The notes beneath the pieces were generated by a model. That model did not search any database. It was not told the DNA's origin and worked only from the letters and a program-made list of their open reading frames with translations. Below, one piece after another: positions 37,150 to 50,346 of a stretch of DNA of 64,000 bases (its first letter is position 1; every line of letters starts with the position of its first letter). The position numbers were made by a program, and so were the translations under genes. The DNA lies in the NCBI RefSeq assembly GCF_001949145.1, contig NW_019091498.1, positions 62,001 to 126,000 of the forward strand, read 5' to 3'. This DNA is from Acanthaster planci. Its lineage: Eukaryota > Echinodermata > Asteroidea > Valvatida > Acanthasteridae.

Positions 37150-39604
37150 AAGTACTTCATCATGGCTTTCACTTTTATTACTGAACCTTAAGGACTGTAC
37201 AGATATTTACAGATATTTCTCATGGCCAACATAACTCTTACTCTGACAAATTTGTTCATGTGTCCTTTCTCTGCACTGCAAGGTTTAAACTTACATGTAC
37301 CTGAAAACTGAATGAACTGTAAACTACATTTATAACATCTCTAAATTAGCTAGTAATTTCTGACTTCCTCTTTAAATATTGCAAAATTCTCTGAATATAA
37401 TCACAGCATCTTCTACTCTGTTTTACTTTGATCTCTGAGGTGAACTTACCTTGGGATAAACAGCAGTGTTTATCCTAACTACTTTGACATTAAGAAGAAC
37501 ATGAACAATCCATTTCAGGGGAATACTTTTCATTCATAAAGTAATTAGCTACAAACAATCTTTGGCATGAAAGCACGGCAAGTTAAAATTAAATTTAACG
37601 TAAGAACATGAATGTGTATTTTAGAGCTAAGGTGACAGTTTGAATTCAGTACAACAGTAAACTAGATTGATTGTTTAAACAGAATTAAACAAGGTGAAAA
37701 CAGAAGTTCCTTCAACCAGTTTTTTTTTTTCACTTCAAAAACGCATAACACCTCAGACAAAAGAAAAAACAAAACACAATTATATGTATCGAAAATTGAT
37801 GGACTCATGAATGACTTAGATGTTACACCAAATCTCTGTTTATATAGAGTGAAGTCACAGGAAAATCAATGAAACTTTGAGAAGTTTGGCTAAATGCATT
37901 AGGCTTTGCATTTCATTAGTGTCCTGCCTTTTTGACTCTGTACACGAGAACTCAAAAATACAGTTGCTTAAATATTAGTGCTTAAAATACATCTACCTTC
38001 ACACATACATGTAGATGTACATATAACTGTGACCCACTCTGTAAAAGGTATATATTATGTCGCAAAAATTTAAAATTAAACAAAACAAATACAGCCTTTG
38101 AACATTTTGAGTCCAGCACAGACTAAGGCATGGAATATTCAACTAAAATCTCCCTAGAAACTAATATTGATCCTTTTGGACATTTTTGTTAAAAAAACCT
38201 GAGGAGCTATTTCTGAGAAAAAACACCCAGAAAATTCCATCAGAAATTTCACACTCAACTTTGAGCAGGGCCATTGCACAGAAAGGCATCGTGGGACAAA
38301 TATCACCATTTCCCAGAGAGGGTCACAATTTTTTTGGTTTCAGTTTCCATTCTAAACACTTCACTAAAGTGCATCTACATTAAAAATCACTGCAAAACAT
38401 CTTATTTCTTGGAATGTGTGCAATTTGGCATTGGAACAGCTCATAAAGCCTACATAGTCACAATTCTAAATGGCAAGCAAAATACACATGTACTCATATA
38501 AAAATGATGTGCAAAGTCCCACAAAACATAATTTCAATAATCATTCCATACAATGTCTCATAAAAATTACCCATGCATTACTAATTGACAATTATGCTCC
38601 AGTGTCCTGAATTGCATTTTACACGTATTTCAAATTTTCCATCATTCCGAACACTGAATAACTTGTAAGTGTACAGCAGATTGGTGGCAGGCGAAGGCAC
38701 ACAGTAAGCCATGTATCAGTTTAAGGCAAAGAATTTCAAAAATGATTTGAAAACTATGCAAGTCCTTTAATTTCCTTGGTGTTAAAAGTGTGTAGAGGCA
38801 GAAAATATATTGTACTAAATCACTCTTTTAGAATAAAATACAAATGGTGGAATAGAAAATGGATAACATCATTTTTTTTCCCAAGTCGGTACCAGGGTTA
38901 CAAATAAATTTATTATTGTGCTCATTTTTTCAAATTGGCAGTGCCACAGAGACCCCTCTGGACAATTTCTGGTGGAATTTTTACTTATACAAAATTTGAA
39001 GTAGCTAAAAAACATGGAAGTCCTTTTCTTGCTCTCTTTGTAGATATTTTGGATTTTCATAGAGGGGTTTAGGGCTGTGATTTTAGGCCAGTGCATGTAC
39101 ATTAAATAATCCCATACAAATTCAGCCAAAAGATGAGGTATCACAGGTTATTTCTGAAAATGTTGAATATACGACGCATCCAACAAAGCCAACCATTACT
39201 TTATCCCTACATTTAGATAAATTCTACTGGATAAGTAAAAAAATCTTCTTCCAGTATTTTTCGTTAAAACTACAGTCAAACAAAATTCAGCCATGAGTAT
39301 GTACAGTTAAATAATTCAGCCAGGAATCAGTTCAACATTGATAAAATTTTAAATTCCAACTGGAAGCAGTGTCATTTTTATTTGATTGGGGAAATTTCCA
39401 AATTTGTGGCAGAACATTAAGCACTGCTGAAATAAGGAGCTTACTGCATTTGAATGTAACAACTAGCGCAAGGAATCTCTCAGCCTTTCTGTACAAGTAG
39501 TGAGAACAATAAATCACACAAGGTACTTTAAAAACCTTGCTTACATACAGCACCCATCAGAGGTTTTAATTGTGAACAAAAGTGGTGATGGTTTTAAATG
39601 TGTG
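37150..39604 (-). other. Inferred 3'UTR of the Galpha gene (about 2.45 kb)
   Basis: The stretch runs from the TAG at 39605-39607 down to the poly(A) signal. It is AT-rich and has no coding exon signals on the minus strand. Its length is inferred from the most convincing poly(A) signal; internal TTTATT occurrences could give shorter forms. Confidence 0.45.
37174..37179 (-). terminator. AATAAA poly(A) signal of the Galpha gene
   Basis: AATAAA on the minus strand is followed within about 20-45 bases by a GT-rich stretch (GTTGTGTTTCC), the usual downstream element. It is the most distal good signal before the composition changes to the intergenic region. Confidence 0.4.
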
Positions 39605-42600
39605 CTATAACATACCCGCTGTTTTGAGGTTTTCCCTAATGATGGTTTCCATGACAATCTGAAAAACTACCTCTACGTTGGTGGTGTCAGTTGCTGTGGT
39701 AAAGTGGGGGTATATGTGCTTCTTAGGGTTGTGGTTGGCATCTTGAAAGCGTCTACGGAGGAAACGACAGGCTGTCTCAACATCATAATCGGGACCTGTG
39801 AGCATATTGTACAGTATGGCCAATTATAAAAAAAGTGTACAGAGTGACTTGTTGAAACCATGCTTCCTTAAATATCATATCACACAGAAACAGAGTGACT
39901 GCCAGCTTTTTTCATGAGCCAAGCCTGATCCTGTTACTACAACAATCGAAGTGACCCATGTGCTGTATTCTTTTTTTTTTTTCAAACTCAATCACATACA
40001 TACCTGGATATTCAGGAAAGTACAGCCTGAGTTGTCTTTCAGTGTGGAGGATCTTTTGTCGGAACAAGTCCACTTTGTTCAGGAAGAGGATGATGGTGGT
40101 GTTTCTGAAGAAACAGTTGTTGCAGACAGACTCAAACAAATGGAGGCTTTCCCTCAGCCGATTCTAAAATTAGTAATATTAATAGACCAAAGACGTTAGG
40201 AAGGTCACATCTCATAGGATATTTTGGAGAGCCAATCTGAAATTCCACTCCCAACAAAAGAGAACTTAGAGAATGCATAATGATCAAAATTTCAAAAATA
40301 ACTTATTCGGAGCCTCAAGCCACCACTAAGTTTGAAAATCTAGTGTAAGACGATGACAGACTTAACATCTCCTTATGCACATGTAGAGCCAATCCAGATG
40401 CTATCAGAACTCGTCACTGCCAGTGTTTAGTTTAATTAAATTCTAAACAAAGTATCTTGTCCTAAAGCAAGATAATTATTGCAAGACACGGTAAGACATT
40501 TTGTCATAATTAATTTGTGGCAATACCTTTATGAATTTAATTGTTTTCATTTTATTGCAGTTTTTATCTTATTTGATTCTTTTGGGTTAACGGAGGGTTT
40601 CTACAAAATGCACAGGCACAGTAGTCTGAAGAGACCTAAAGAGAAGAGGAAGAATGGCGTAAATAACCACTGAATGATAACAATTATAACTCCCCAAAAC
40701 ATGCCATCAGATATGGACTAAAACCCCAATGGACAAGTAGGTCTGGGCAGGATTTGAACCCAGATCACAGAGGCAGAGGGTAAAGACAATACCACTGCAC
40801 CAACCTTACTCTCCCATTTGCCATTTCAATGACCTGCACCATTTTCAGTTCAGCAACAATTCAATACTGTGCACTGTCCTATTTGTTTATATCTGGAAAA
40901 CATATGTTCATGACAGTCAAAACTTTAACTACGTTGGTGAAGCTGGATGTTATAGTGCCCGAATGTATGTGGTCAACGCTCGTTATAACAAAGTTTCGGG
41001 GACCAGACAAATTACATGTACTTTGTTGCAACCAGGGCTTTGTTATAAAAGGAGTGAAAAAACAAAGAAAACAACAAAAATTCAAGAAATCGGGATTTGA
41101 AGTATTCACTCTTTATAACAGTATTTTTTTGTATATTTAGGGTCAACTGTACTTTAATCTTGTTCACTTACAACTTCAGGATCTTCAAATAGCGTCATGT
41201 CATAACCACTCAGTGCTGTAACATAGAGAAGAGCCTTAACATCATCAAAGCACTGGATCCATTTCCTCCTCTCTGACCTCTGACCTCCGACATCGTACAT
41301 TCTGGGTGTCAAGATGTACAAGTCATTAATCATACACAGAAACTTGTACACTGGCATATGACTTACAGCCCAAACAAATAAACATTCTATAAACAGGCCA
41401 GGTCTCGATAGTTTATATTTACACTACAGGTGGCCATAACTACAAGTGGCCGTGATTGAGTAGGAAAGTACACATATATGTACATGTACTCTCCTACATA
41501 TATGTGCAAGTAATTTGTGGGTTTTTGCGAATCACCAAATTGAAAACGAACCACAGCTTTCACCTTAGTGTTGGAAAAAATCTAATATCTATTCATAATA
41601 ATTTTTACTCCACAGGGCTCATGTAAAATCAGGATCAAAAAACATTTCTACACATGTAATGGTATGATAAAGAGACATTATTTCAAGGCAGAGAGTAAAT
41701 CTACCACATTACTGGAACAAAAACAATCCTAAGAACAATTTTCAATTAAACTTTATTCAAATACAGTTTGACTATACAAGAAAACAAAAGCCTGGCAACA
41801 AAACATTTTGTTGCAAAGATAAGCAGTCTACATTAATTCACTCAGTGCATTTGCTAGAAACCTTCCTGAGTCTTCCACTGTGTACATGTGCTTATATTTT
41901 TGGAGTCTCCTCTGAAAATAAACAGCTCTAGAAGAGTTTGGGTTGAGTTCAGCAATTTCACAGATTACACTTTAGTTTACAGTTTCAGATGGTTTTTAGG
42001 GTTCTTTGGGGGTGAAACATGTAGGTCATTAAGTAGCTAATTACCTGAATATCACGCCTTTGATCTTGAAGTGTGTCTCAATCACACCAGTAGTTCTGAC
42101 TCTTGCCCTCAAGACATCTACTGTGCTTGGTCTGTAGTACTCTGAGGTTATCCTCTCCATATTTTCAAAGTAACTAAAAGACCAGAAATGCATGATGTAC
42201 ATACTTTTTGTGACTGTTTGTTCAAATCAGTCTATAGAACAAGAGATTTTTAATGAAATTAGGATCTGTAAGACCACATAAAAGTAAACGAAACAGCAGG
42301 GAGTCGTGCAGTTACATATGACAAAGTAGAGAAAAATTCTTTAAAAAATACATGTACTCAAATAGTGTTTTTAGTATTTTTTTAAGTACATTGAAAACTA
42401 CACAATAAAAGTATAACTTGAAAATAATACGATGAATAATGTCACAGAGTTAAAACACAAGAAACAAAATTTGTGCAGTTGTGATTCATGTTGAAAGGAA
42501 AAGCAAATAATACTTGAATTACAAAGTAGCACAGGCTGAAGAGAAGGAAGGTCACAGAAAATCTCTCCTCTCGGTGTTTCTTTGAGTTTTGGCTTTCTCA

Positions 42601-45600
42601 ACTATAGTCTGTCTTTGACAGAATGTTTATTTGTTACCTATGTAGGCTGGAACGTCTGATCTAAAGGCTGTCATCATGCATAGGGTTGTAACACACAGCT
42701 CAACAGCTGCACAGCGTCTGGTACATTCCTTTTCATGTTAAGAACTATTTATATTCAGTGCTTGATGTCTTAATGAATCATTAGTTCAATTTGCTTTCTG
42801 TCTTTTTTCCCAAATAAAAAAATGGAAATGCCTCTCAGATTCATTCCTTACTGATTACTCTTGACCATGCCACACAATATCATGAAAGGGCCAGTTGCAT
42901 TCAATAGTAAGTATAAGATTTACATCTAAACAAGGCATACACATAAAACAAATATACGGAACTTCACAGGAAAACAAACAGGAATGGAATATCAAGACAA
43001 AAAATGCTAGAAGTTTTCAAACAAAAATGTCTAGACTTTGAAAGTTACAGGAAGTGGATTTGGCCAACACTATTCAATTATTTTTGTGCACCTTGAAAAC
43101 ATACAGGTGTGGAATTTCTAGGAAATTACACTGTATAATACATGCACATACACAGTATATACATAATGGTGCATGAAACCTGATCAAAGAAAGCGGAATC
43201 CATTCTTATCAACACTTACTTATTTGGGTCGATGAGATTGTATAATTTACACTGCATTTACATCATTTCCATTTTTTGTTCAAAGTGAGAGCTGCTTTCT
43301 TGGATGCACTAGTGTCATTATTAAAACTGTTTTCCTGCTTCAGTTTTCCAATTAATTTTCATTTTAAGCAGACTGCTGTAAACTGTGGCAAGAGAACTGG
43401 CAGATGGAAAGTGGCTGACATTTTGATCTTGATAAAATCAATTTTAAAAAGGTACATGTATGAAATTGTGCGAACTCTACGCTGAGGATGGAAACAAAAC
43501 TTACTATAATGCTGAGTCATTAAGCTCAAATTCATGACCTCTGGCTACGCATGCCCGGATGCCTGTGTCATTCCACAGGGCTCGCAGGGCTATGGCAATA
43601 GATGTACGCATCTTGACCTGTTCGTCAAAACACCGGTGGCATTGCAGGATAGTCTGGGCGTAGATCTGGAAACGAAGAACAAGTTTTTATTATTCTGTGT
43701 CATTATCTATAAGACATGCATGTCCACCTGTTTTTCTGTGAATCTATTTTAAAATAGAATATTAAACAAAAAAGAAAATGGAACTGTACACATGTAATAC
43801 CTAATGTTTGTCATGGGAAGAATGTGGCAGTTTTCCATGCTTTTAATCATTGAGTTCAGAATTATGGCTCGGCTACGGTTGGTTGTACATGTAGTTTCAT
43901 TTAGTACTGCAAAATGCCAGTCTTTGAACATGTTATAGTCTTATAGTTACTGTATGCAAAAGATACATGTAACTTGACACTGTATGTATCAGTGATACAT
44001 GTGCGTACCGGTACATGTACATGTACGCCACTCATTTCCATTAAATTATCTAACATACATGTGTAATAAAAAGTTCATGAACATTTATTTCTAGTAATAT
44101 CAACATTTGTACATGTACTTCATTCATGTCATAAGGGGTTGCTTGTTACGTCCCCTGTGGAATAACACACATCCCAACTGAGTCGAAAACTTTTTCTATC
44201 ATTTCAACATCAGAGCAAAAAACCTTCTTCTGCGGGTTGTAGAAGGGCTTAGGCTTCAGCAGCCTAATTCACAATTCAGTCTTTGGAGGCCAAAATTTGG
44301 GTAGCTCAGATTTATAGACTACATGTACATGTACATCACTGTCAACTGTACCTTGTTTCTTGGGTTGGCAAGGGGAATTCGTAGAAGACCCATACCATTC
44401 AGAACATACTTCATGGAGCTTAGAAGGTTGTCAAGAACTGCTGGCTGTCAGTGGAAAAAAATTGATTAATTTTTCCTTTCATGTATTTCAACCAAGGGCA
44501 ATGGCAAAATTATGCCAACTACAAAATCACATGAACTGAAGGGTAAATCTTTCTTGATGCCTTCTTTTGGCAGTGGTTTTCCAGCACACTCATTGCATCT
44601 ACCAGCAAGAGATCAGTGGAACGGCAATGAGTTCACACTGGACAAATTAAATTGCATTTTTGTTTGAGTTCTACATGAATACAAAAAATTTAACCATACA
44701 CTACACAAAGAAAAAGTCAGTTAAACAGAAAACAACTTGGCGCTAACAAAGAGTAGATAAGGTTAATTAGTTGCTGCTTGTCTTTTTGATTTAACAGACT
44801 GCACAGAAGCAAGCAGGTGCATGATTAATGGCTGCCTCTGCAGTATAAACTGTGTGTACATGTACTTAGTCACTGTCCACAGGCAGTGAACAATAACCAT
44901 TATTCTGTTCCTTGCAAGAGGTGGCAAACATAACCTGTACATGTTATTTTCGGCCCAGTCTTTTGTGTTCCTCAGCTTGAGTCCAACAAGGGACCAAACT
45001 TTCTGTACAGCCAGGCACGCATACATGTGTAATATTAGTTGAATGCACGCACCACATATAAAGTAGTCAATCATGATTCACTGATAATTTCAAATTGTAA
45101 TGAATTAACAATTCTTTGAATTGTAATGAAAAAAAACCATGTAGTGAATATAAAGTTCTCTGTAAAATGAACTGGTCAAGCAGAAATTTTGCAAGACGGA
45201 TTAAGGCTAGAGAGAATCTATGCTATGCTTTCCATTTGCATACAGCTTGCAATCTTTCCCCTTTTTTGACCTTCCTGTTGACAATTCCGTCTCTCTTTCT
45301 TTTGATGGGGAGGGTAGTGTAGTGCAGTGTTTCATGTATACAAATACACTTGTTAATGAATGCGTACAGCAAACATACACATGTAGTGTTACGGTAACTT
45401 GGCACAACACTTCAAGAATTCCTTTAAAGCACACTTATAAAAGAGAAAGGAAATTTGTGATACACAATAAGTGTATACACAGTGTAGAAGTACATGTATT
45501 ACACTACTTTTAGTACTTACATGTATATTGATCAGTGACAGAAGTTTATAATATGGAATTCATGTTCTGTAACTACATGTAAGTGTATTTTGAGGGTTAA

Positions 45601-48600
45601 CTAACTTCAAACTGTGATCTCTCTTTTCATTGATTCTTGTTCTTGTGAGTCATTATGAGTAAGATCTGCAGTTATTTGTGCTGATCACCCAAGCACACTT
45701 CACAGCCAATGTGCAACAAAAGAACATTTTCAAGGATACTTCTTTCTCTATTTGCTTCAGTACCTTGTTTTGCAAAGATTGTGACATTAAGTGAATTTCC
45801 AATAACTATGGCATAAAAACTAAGCGGTTTTTGCCACAAAATACAAGTGCATTTGCATGTAACCAGAGACATATAGACTTAAAACTTATCAGAGCAATAA
45901 CCACATACTGCACTTCAGTGTAGGCGAGCGTAGGTTGCCATAATAAAAAGAATAAATATTCCATGTACATGTGGGAATAATACATAATCACATCTAATGG
46001 TCTACGTCAGCAACATGAGCACTGGTTCATAATTCATGACTGTCAGTAGAAAGTTTTTGGTTGCCAGGGTGCGTGATTAAAAAACAACTTATGGGTATAT
46101 AAATCTTGAAATTTGAAATCGTCACTTTTTAAAAAGTAACTTCAGCAAGTTGACAACTTTTCAGTTGTCTGTATTTTTTTGGGGGGCAGTTTTACATACA
46201 GAACTCGTGAACAAAAAAGCAACCACACAGTCATTACTTTCATGTGTTTACTGACAAAATTCCAGAAGCCTTGGCAAGACTAATCAATTAAACCCAAAGC
46301 TTTCCTCTAAGCTCTGAAACACATCAAGTGGCAATTATATCAGACTAAACCCACTGGCCAATGCTTTCAGCCTCTCACATCGATTCCCACTGGCAGTGAA
46401 AGGCTTGTTTACATGCCAGTGGGGCTTTAGATTGGATTGGGTGTCCCAAGAGATGGCCTGTGGACAAAGGACCTCTTTGTCCTGGCATCAAGTCTTACTT
46501 TGAATAATTTACATTCAAAGGTTTCAGATGCTATCCGTGTTCATTGATATACAGCATGAATGTGCAACCTACATACATGTTCCAGTAGTTCCTGTTTCTT
46601 TGTAGTTGAAACAAGAATGTAAAGTCAATGGGGGACCTCTTCATGAAACAATTCTCAGTTACCTTGAACCTTTTGCCAGTCCAGTCAAATAAAATTGTCG
46701 CATACGTTTATGGTCATTTATTAAGGACTTTACAAAAGAACAAAAGAACTGCTACCATATTAGTTTGTAATTCTGCAAAGAACTGGAAAGCGTGTGTTTT
46801 AGTAAAAGTATGGGACATATCTCTCATTATTGTACATGTAAGACTGGAAATGTGTAAAACACTGGATTCACAAAAAATAAGGAATGAGAAAATGATAAAG
46901 TTCAAACTTTTCACTATACATTCAAAGGACAGATTTACATTGGTTTCAAAAATTTATGTCCACCAGTCTACCACAGAATGTTCTAATTTCCACAAATTTA
47001 ATTATGAATTGTACAAAATGAATTTGCAAGATGAAAACTCCTTTCGACACAACAAGAAACAGAATGAAGTGACTGATGAATGTAATCAACAGCAGTGGTG
47101 TATCGGGAAGGGGGGGGGACTTGCCCCCTGCCCCAGTGTATTTATTTATTAAATATTAGCACCAAACCCTAAGAAAAGAACACCCGCAAATAAAAGCAAG
47201 GATGTTGGGATGTGCTTAAGCTTTTTACTTTTTCCTCCCGAACATCATGTTGACTCAGCCCGAAGCCACACTCACTTTTGAATTTGCCCCCACCCTGAAA
47301 CCAAAAGCTGGATATGCCACTGATCACCAGTACCATCAAACAAGTGAGATGTACATGTATACTTTTAGTTTTAAAGAATCCAGTCCTGTGTGTTACAAAA
47401 ACAAAGTGTAAATCATGTTTCTATCATGTCATGATATTGTAAAAAAAAAGGTAAATTTGATGCCCATGAACGGTTCAATAGTTAGTGGCCCACAGTTAGC
47501 ATTGTCACATCCGATAGTGAGTGAAAATGTGGGTCCATGGAACATGTAACACAAATTTGTGTTATTTGTGGGATGGGTCAGAATAAACAAACTATTGATT
47601 TGTGTGCCCAGTTTCAAACCAAAGAATATGTCTGTGTTTGTCAGGTTACAAAATTTGATCAATTAGCGCAAATCAGTAAGAAGCAAGCAGATGCGAATTG
47701 GGGACATCCTGTTTGCTTTCCAAAAACGCTGTCAACAGAGACCACACAAATGTACTATGTACAGTATGAAACTTTGTACATGTAAGCTGCTCACAAACAT
47801 GCATGGTCTAGTCATTTGCCTCATTCCCTTCTCAATCCTTGCTCTTTGAGATATTAAAGTTTTGCTTGGAAACTTGTGCAACCCTGCTTCATCACACACA
47901 GTGTATACATGTATTTGTGTGGCAGTATCAGAGCACTGTACATGTATATGTATAAAACCTCATGTTAGGCTCTGGCACCTTCAAAAACTTCAGTAGTTCC
48001 CTCAGTAATGAAAATTGCATTTACAAGTCCATATAAACTAGTATTTATTAAAGTTTATTTCATTCAATCATTCAATAGGCCTTGAATTTGTGAGCCGGTT
48101 TAGTTCACGAGCACACAAACCATAGGATAATGTATGTACAAGTACCTGATCTATGTAAACTCTATACCGTAAGGCCTTATAGGTACTTGTAAATCTCTCC
48201 ATGTACAACTTATTTAGCAGGTACATGGACATTTCAAAATAGCAAAGTAATTGGAGGGTGAGCAAGAGAGGACAACTTCTGGAGCTTACCTTGAAGCTCA
48301 TGAGTTCATGATTAGTAAAGCCATCACTGTGAATGATCTTCATCTGTTTCACTAATGTACTCTTGCCACTCTCTCCAGCACCTTGACAAAGGAAAACAGA
48401 AATCAAGTGTTCACTTTATTGCACATGACTGGCTAATCATTTCAGGCAGTTGTTAAATCCCACACTTGTATCCGAGTCACAAAACATCAAGTCCAAGTCC
48501 GAGCCACATCTCTTAAGTCTGAGTCCCGAGTCATCAAATTCAAGTCCGAGTCCAAGTCACAAAAGTTGAGTCCATGACCGAGTCACAAGTCACCTTTATT

Positions 48601-50346
48601 ATTGTATTAGAAACACACTTTGAGGTTCTGCAAATGCTTCAGTTGCAGAAATAAAACATTTTTTCCTCTAATTTTTCTCAGCACTGCAGAATTTGCTTTC
48701 TGTGCTTAATCTTCCATATTTCTTGTAAAATTGATAGGGCTGTGCCAAATATCCGAATAACTGAATATTTGATCAATTGTTGAATATTTGAATATTATTT
48801 TTTGAATTTGAATATTTAAATGCTAAATTCATGAAAAGAAAAGGAAAATTTTCTTTTGTTTTAAATGATAAAAATTGCACTATGGAGGGTTGTTTCAAGC
48901 AGACTCAAATGAAGAGCGTCAGAAATCTTACAACGATTTAAAAAGTAAATTATTCATTAAACAATTTAAAAGGAATAGAAATTTCCAACAGGGCAAGAAG
49001 TCATGTTCGTCTCTTTTATCTTGCTAAATTGTGGGTGGAGATACTCCTAGATGTGAGAAGCTATTATTATGATCATAACGTACAATCGTGTGTGTTATTG
49101 CAACTGATTTTGTACATAGCTTGTTCACCAACAATCTGCCGGTCAGTGCGACTGAATATTTGGATATTTGATCAAATGGAAGGTCAAATATTCGAATAGT
49201 GAATTAATTTGAATTGACTCAGCCCTAAAAATTGATAAACCCAAACTTGACTACTTTTGGAACAGATGCCATGACCGTGCTTCGTGCTTCCACATACACA
49301 CAGACCACACTGACGTCAGATCGTCAGACCCATACCCGGCTCCAACTGAAACTCTTTGAACAGCAATACATATGATTTAGTCTTGCTTGGCAGGGCACCA
49401 GTCTGCGTCCAGCAAGAATAGTCTGATACGGAATACATGTACATCATCGTGCATTAATGCAGTATCAAGTTTGGAGAGGGTACATGTACGTTTTGACACA
49501 TTGATGTCCCTTATAAATGCAACATGTATATTGGTAACCGTGTCACCCGCTGTTTTGCTCAGGAAAAAAAATAGTCACAAGTGCCGAGTTCTGTCGAGTC
49601 ACAAGTCAAGAAGGTCGAGTCTGAGTATTTGTTAGTGACCCGAGTTGGAGTCACTAAAAATGTGACTCGAGACTGAGCCACGAGTCATACAAGCCTGTTT
49701 ATTACACTCTCAAAGATACTGGTGGGGGAGTTCAAATTTGTAACCAGTGAAGCTTTACATGTCTTTTTTATTTTTCAGCTCAAAATGATTACAATTTTTT
49801 TGGAAAGTATCAACAACTCCATTCAATATAGACAAAAAGTGAAATGTGTGTTTTTGAGCATGTTTTACACTTTAAGTGTAAAACTACTTTGAACACTTAC
49901 ATGTACTTAATTTTCGCAATTTTTGACAATATTTGAAGGGACTTTAACTGTATAATTCAACATGCTCTGCATTAAATAGTTTCATGTGATTGGTGGATCT
50001 GTGCCATTGCTTGATTGCACTGTGCCATTGGATGATCCTGTATGAAATCCATTGATTCCGCTGCCATCAGATAATCACCTTTTCTTAATTGTGTGAAAAG
50101 GCGAGGTAAAGTTAGAGATTTTGTAGGGGATTGTCCATCGACACCTGTCCATCGTCAAGTGATCTTGCAGATCCATTAATCGTGCCCAGTGTCTGAACTT
50201 ACATCAACATCACCTAACTCACCTAACAAGAGGATCTTGACAATGTGTTCCTCTTCCTTGGACATTTGTATCAGTTGCCTGTCAATAGCCTCACTGTGCA
50301 GCCGAGCCCTCTTTTCCTCCTGATCCACCCCTATGCATGCTCCCAT
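39605..50346 (-). CDS. gnav1: G-protein alpha subunit, Gv class, complete 359 aa
   Basis: Eight coding exons on the minus strand: 50346-50223, 48381-48290, 44444-44352, 43665-43505, 42173-42045, 41301-41172, 40163-40004 and 39795-39605. Phases agree at every junction and the product is 359 aa. Guanine-nucleotide motifs are intact: P-loop GAGESGKST (42-50), switch I RVRTTG with catalytic Arg181 and Thr184, switch II DVGGQR with Gln207, NKVD (272-275) and TATDT (331-334 region). MGAC at the start has Gly2 and Cys4 for myristoylation and palmitoylation. Alpha-helical domain residues follow the family order. The C-terminus ENLKTAGML has no Cys at position -4, so ADP-ribosylation by pertussis toxin is not expected. 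Wording such as [20 protein letters not shown] and TIIRENL fits the Gv class of animal Galpha proteins better than Gi/o, Gq, Gs or G12. Gv is patchily retained in animals; receptor and effector partners are poorly known. It is a membrane-attached GTP switch downstream of GPCRs. The class assignment rests on memory of the family and needs a tree. Confidence 0.9.
40665..40806 (-). mobile_element. tRNA-derived SINE in Galpha intron 6
   Basis: On the minus strand GGTTGGTGCAGTGG contains a TGGTGCAGTGG A box, and GGTTCAAATCC about 40 bases on is a near-perfect B box, so an internal Pol III promoter is present. The tRNA-like part is about 40741-40805; the tail continues toward 40665. It lacks a proper anticodon arm, so it is not called a tRNA gene. 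Confidence 0.65.
41471..41506. repeat. Inverted repeat with two 12-bp arms
   Basis: CACATATATGTA at 41471-41482 and its exact complement at 41495-41506 are separated by 12 bases containing CATGTAC. It lies in the intron upstream of Galpha exon 6. Confidence 0.7.
47093..47322. mobile_element. 230-bp hAT-type MITE
   Basis: It starts CAGTGGTGTATC and ends GATATGCCACTG (12-bp inverted ends, two mismatches). Flanks ATCAACAG (47085-47092) and ATCACCAG (47323-47330) form an 8-bp target duplication with one mismatch. CAGTG-type ends with 8-bp duplications are typical of the hAT superfamily. It lies in the intron between Galpha exons 2 and 3 and truncates a spurious 174-codon frame. Confidence 0.78.
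48461..49697. mobile_element. Outer element with GAGTC(C/A) subterminal repeats, interrupted by a nested insertion
   Basis: The left arm (48461-48600) contains many GTCCGAGTC/AAGTCCGAG words. The right arm (49575-49697) contains the inverse set (GACTCG, CGAGTC). The ends CACACTTGTATCCGAGTC and, in complement, CAGGCTTGTATGACTCG align as terminal repeats. The interior is split by the element at 48735-49227. No coding capacity remains. Flanks show only 5 of 8 matching bases, so borders are approximate. It is probably hAT-like. Confidence 0.55.
48735..49227. mobile_element. 493-bp nested hAT-type MITE with exact 8-bp target duplication
   Basis: The ends are TAGGGCTG and CAGCCCTA. AAAATTGA is found exactly at 48727-48734 and again at 49228-49235. 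Subterminal regions carry inverted GAATATTTGATCAA and AATATTCGAAT words. An 8-bp duplication with YAGGG-type ends is the hAT signature. It inserted into the older element spanning 48461-49697, which dates it as the younger of the two. Confidence 0.88.

Noticed and set aside
46628-47152. 174-codon plus-strand frame starting MGDLFMKQ
   Set aside because: AT-rich composition, no family resemblance, no splice context. It lies in a Galpha intron and its end reads into the hAT MITE at 47093.
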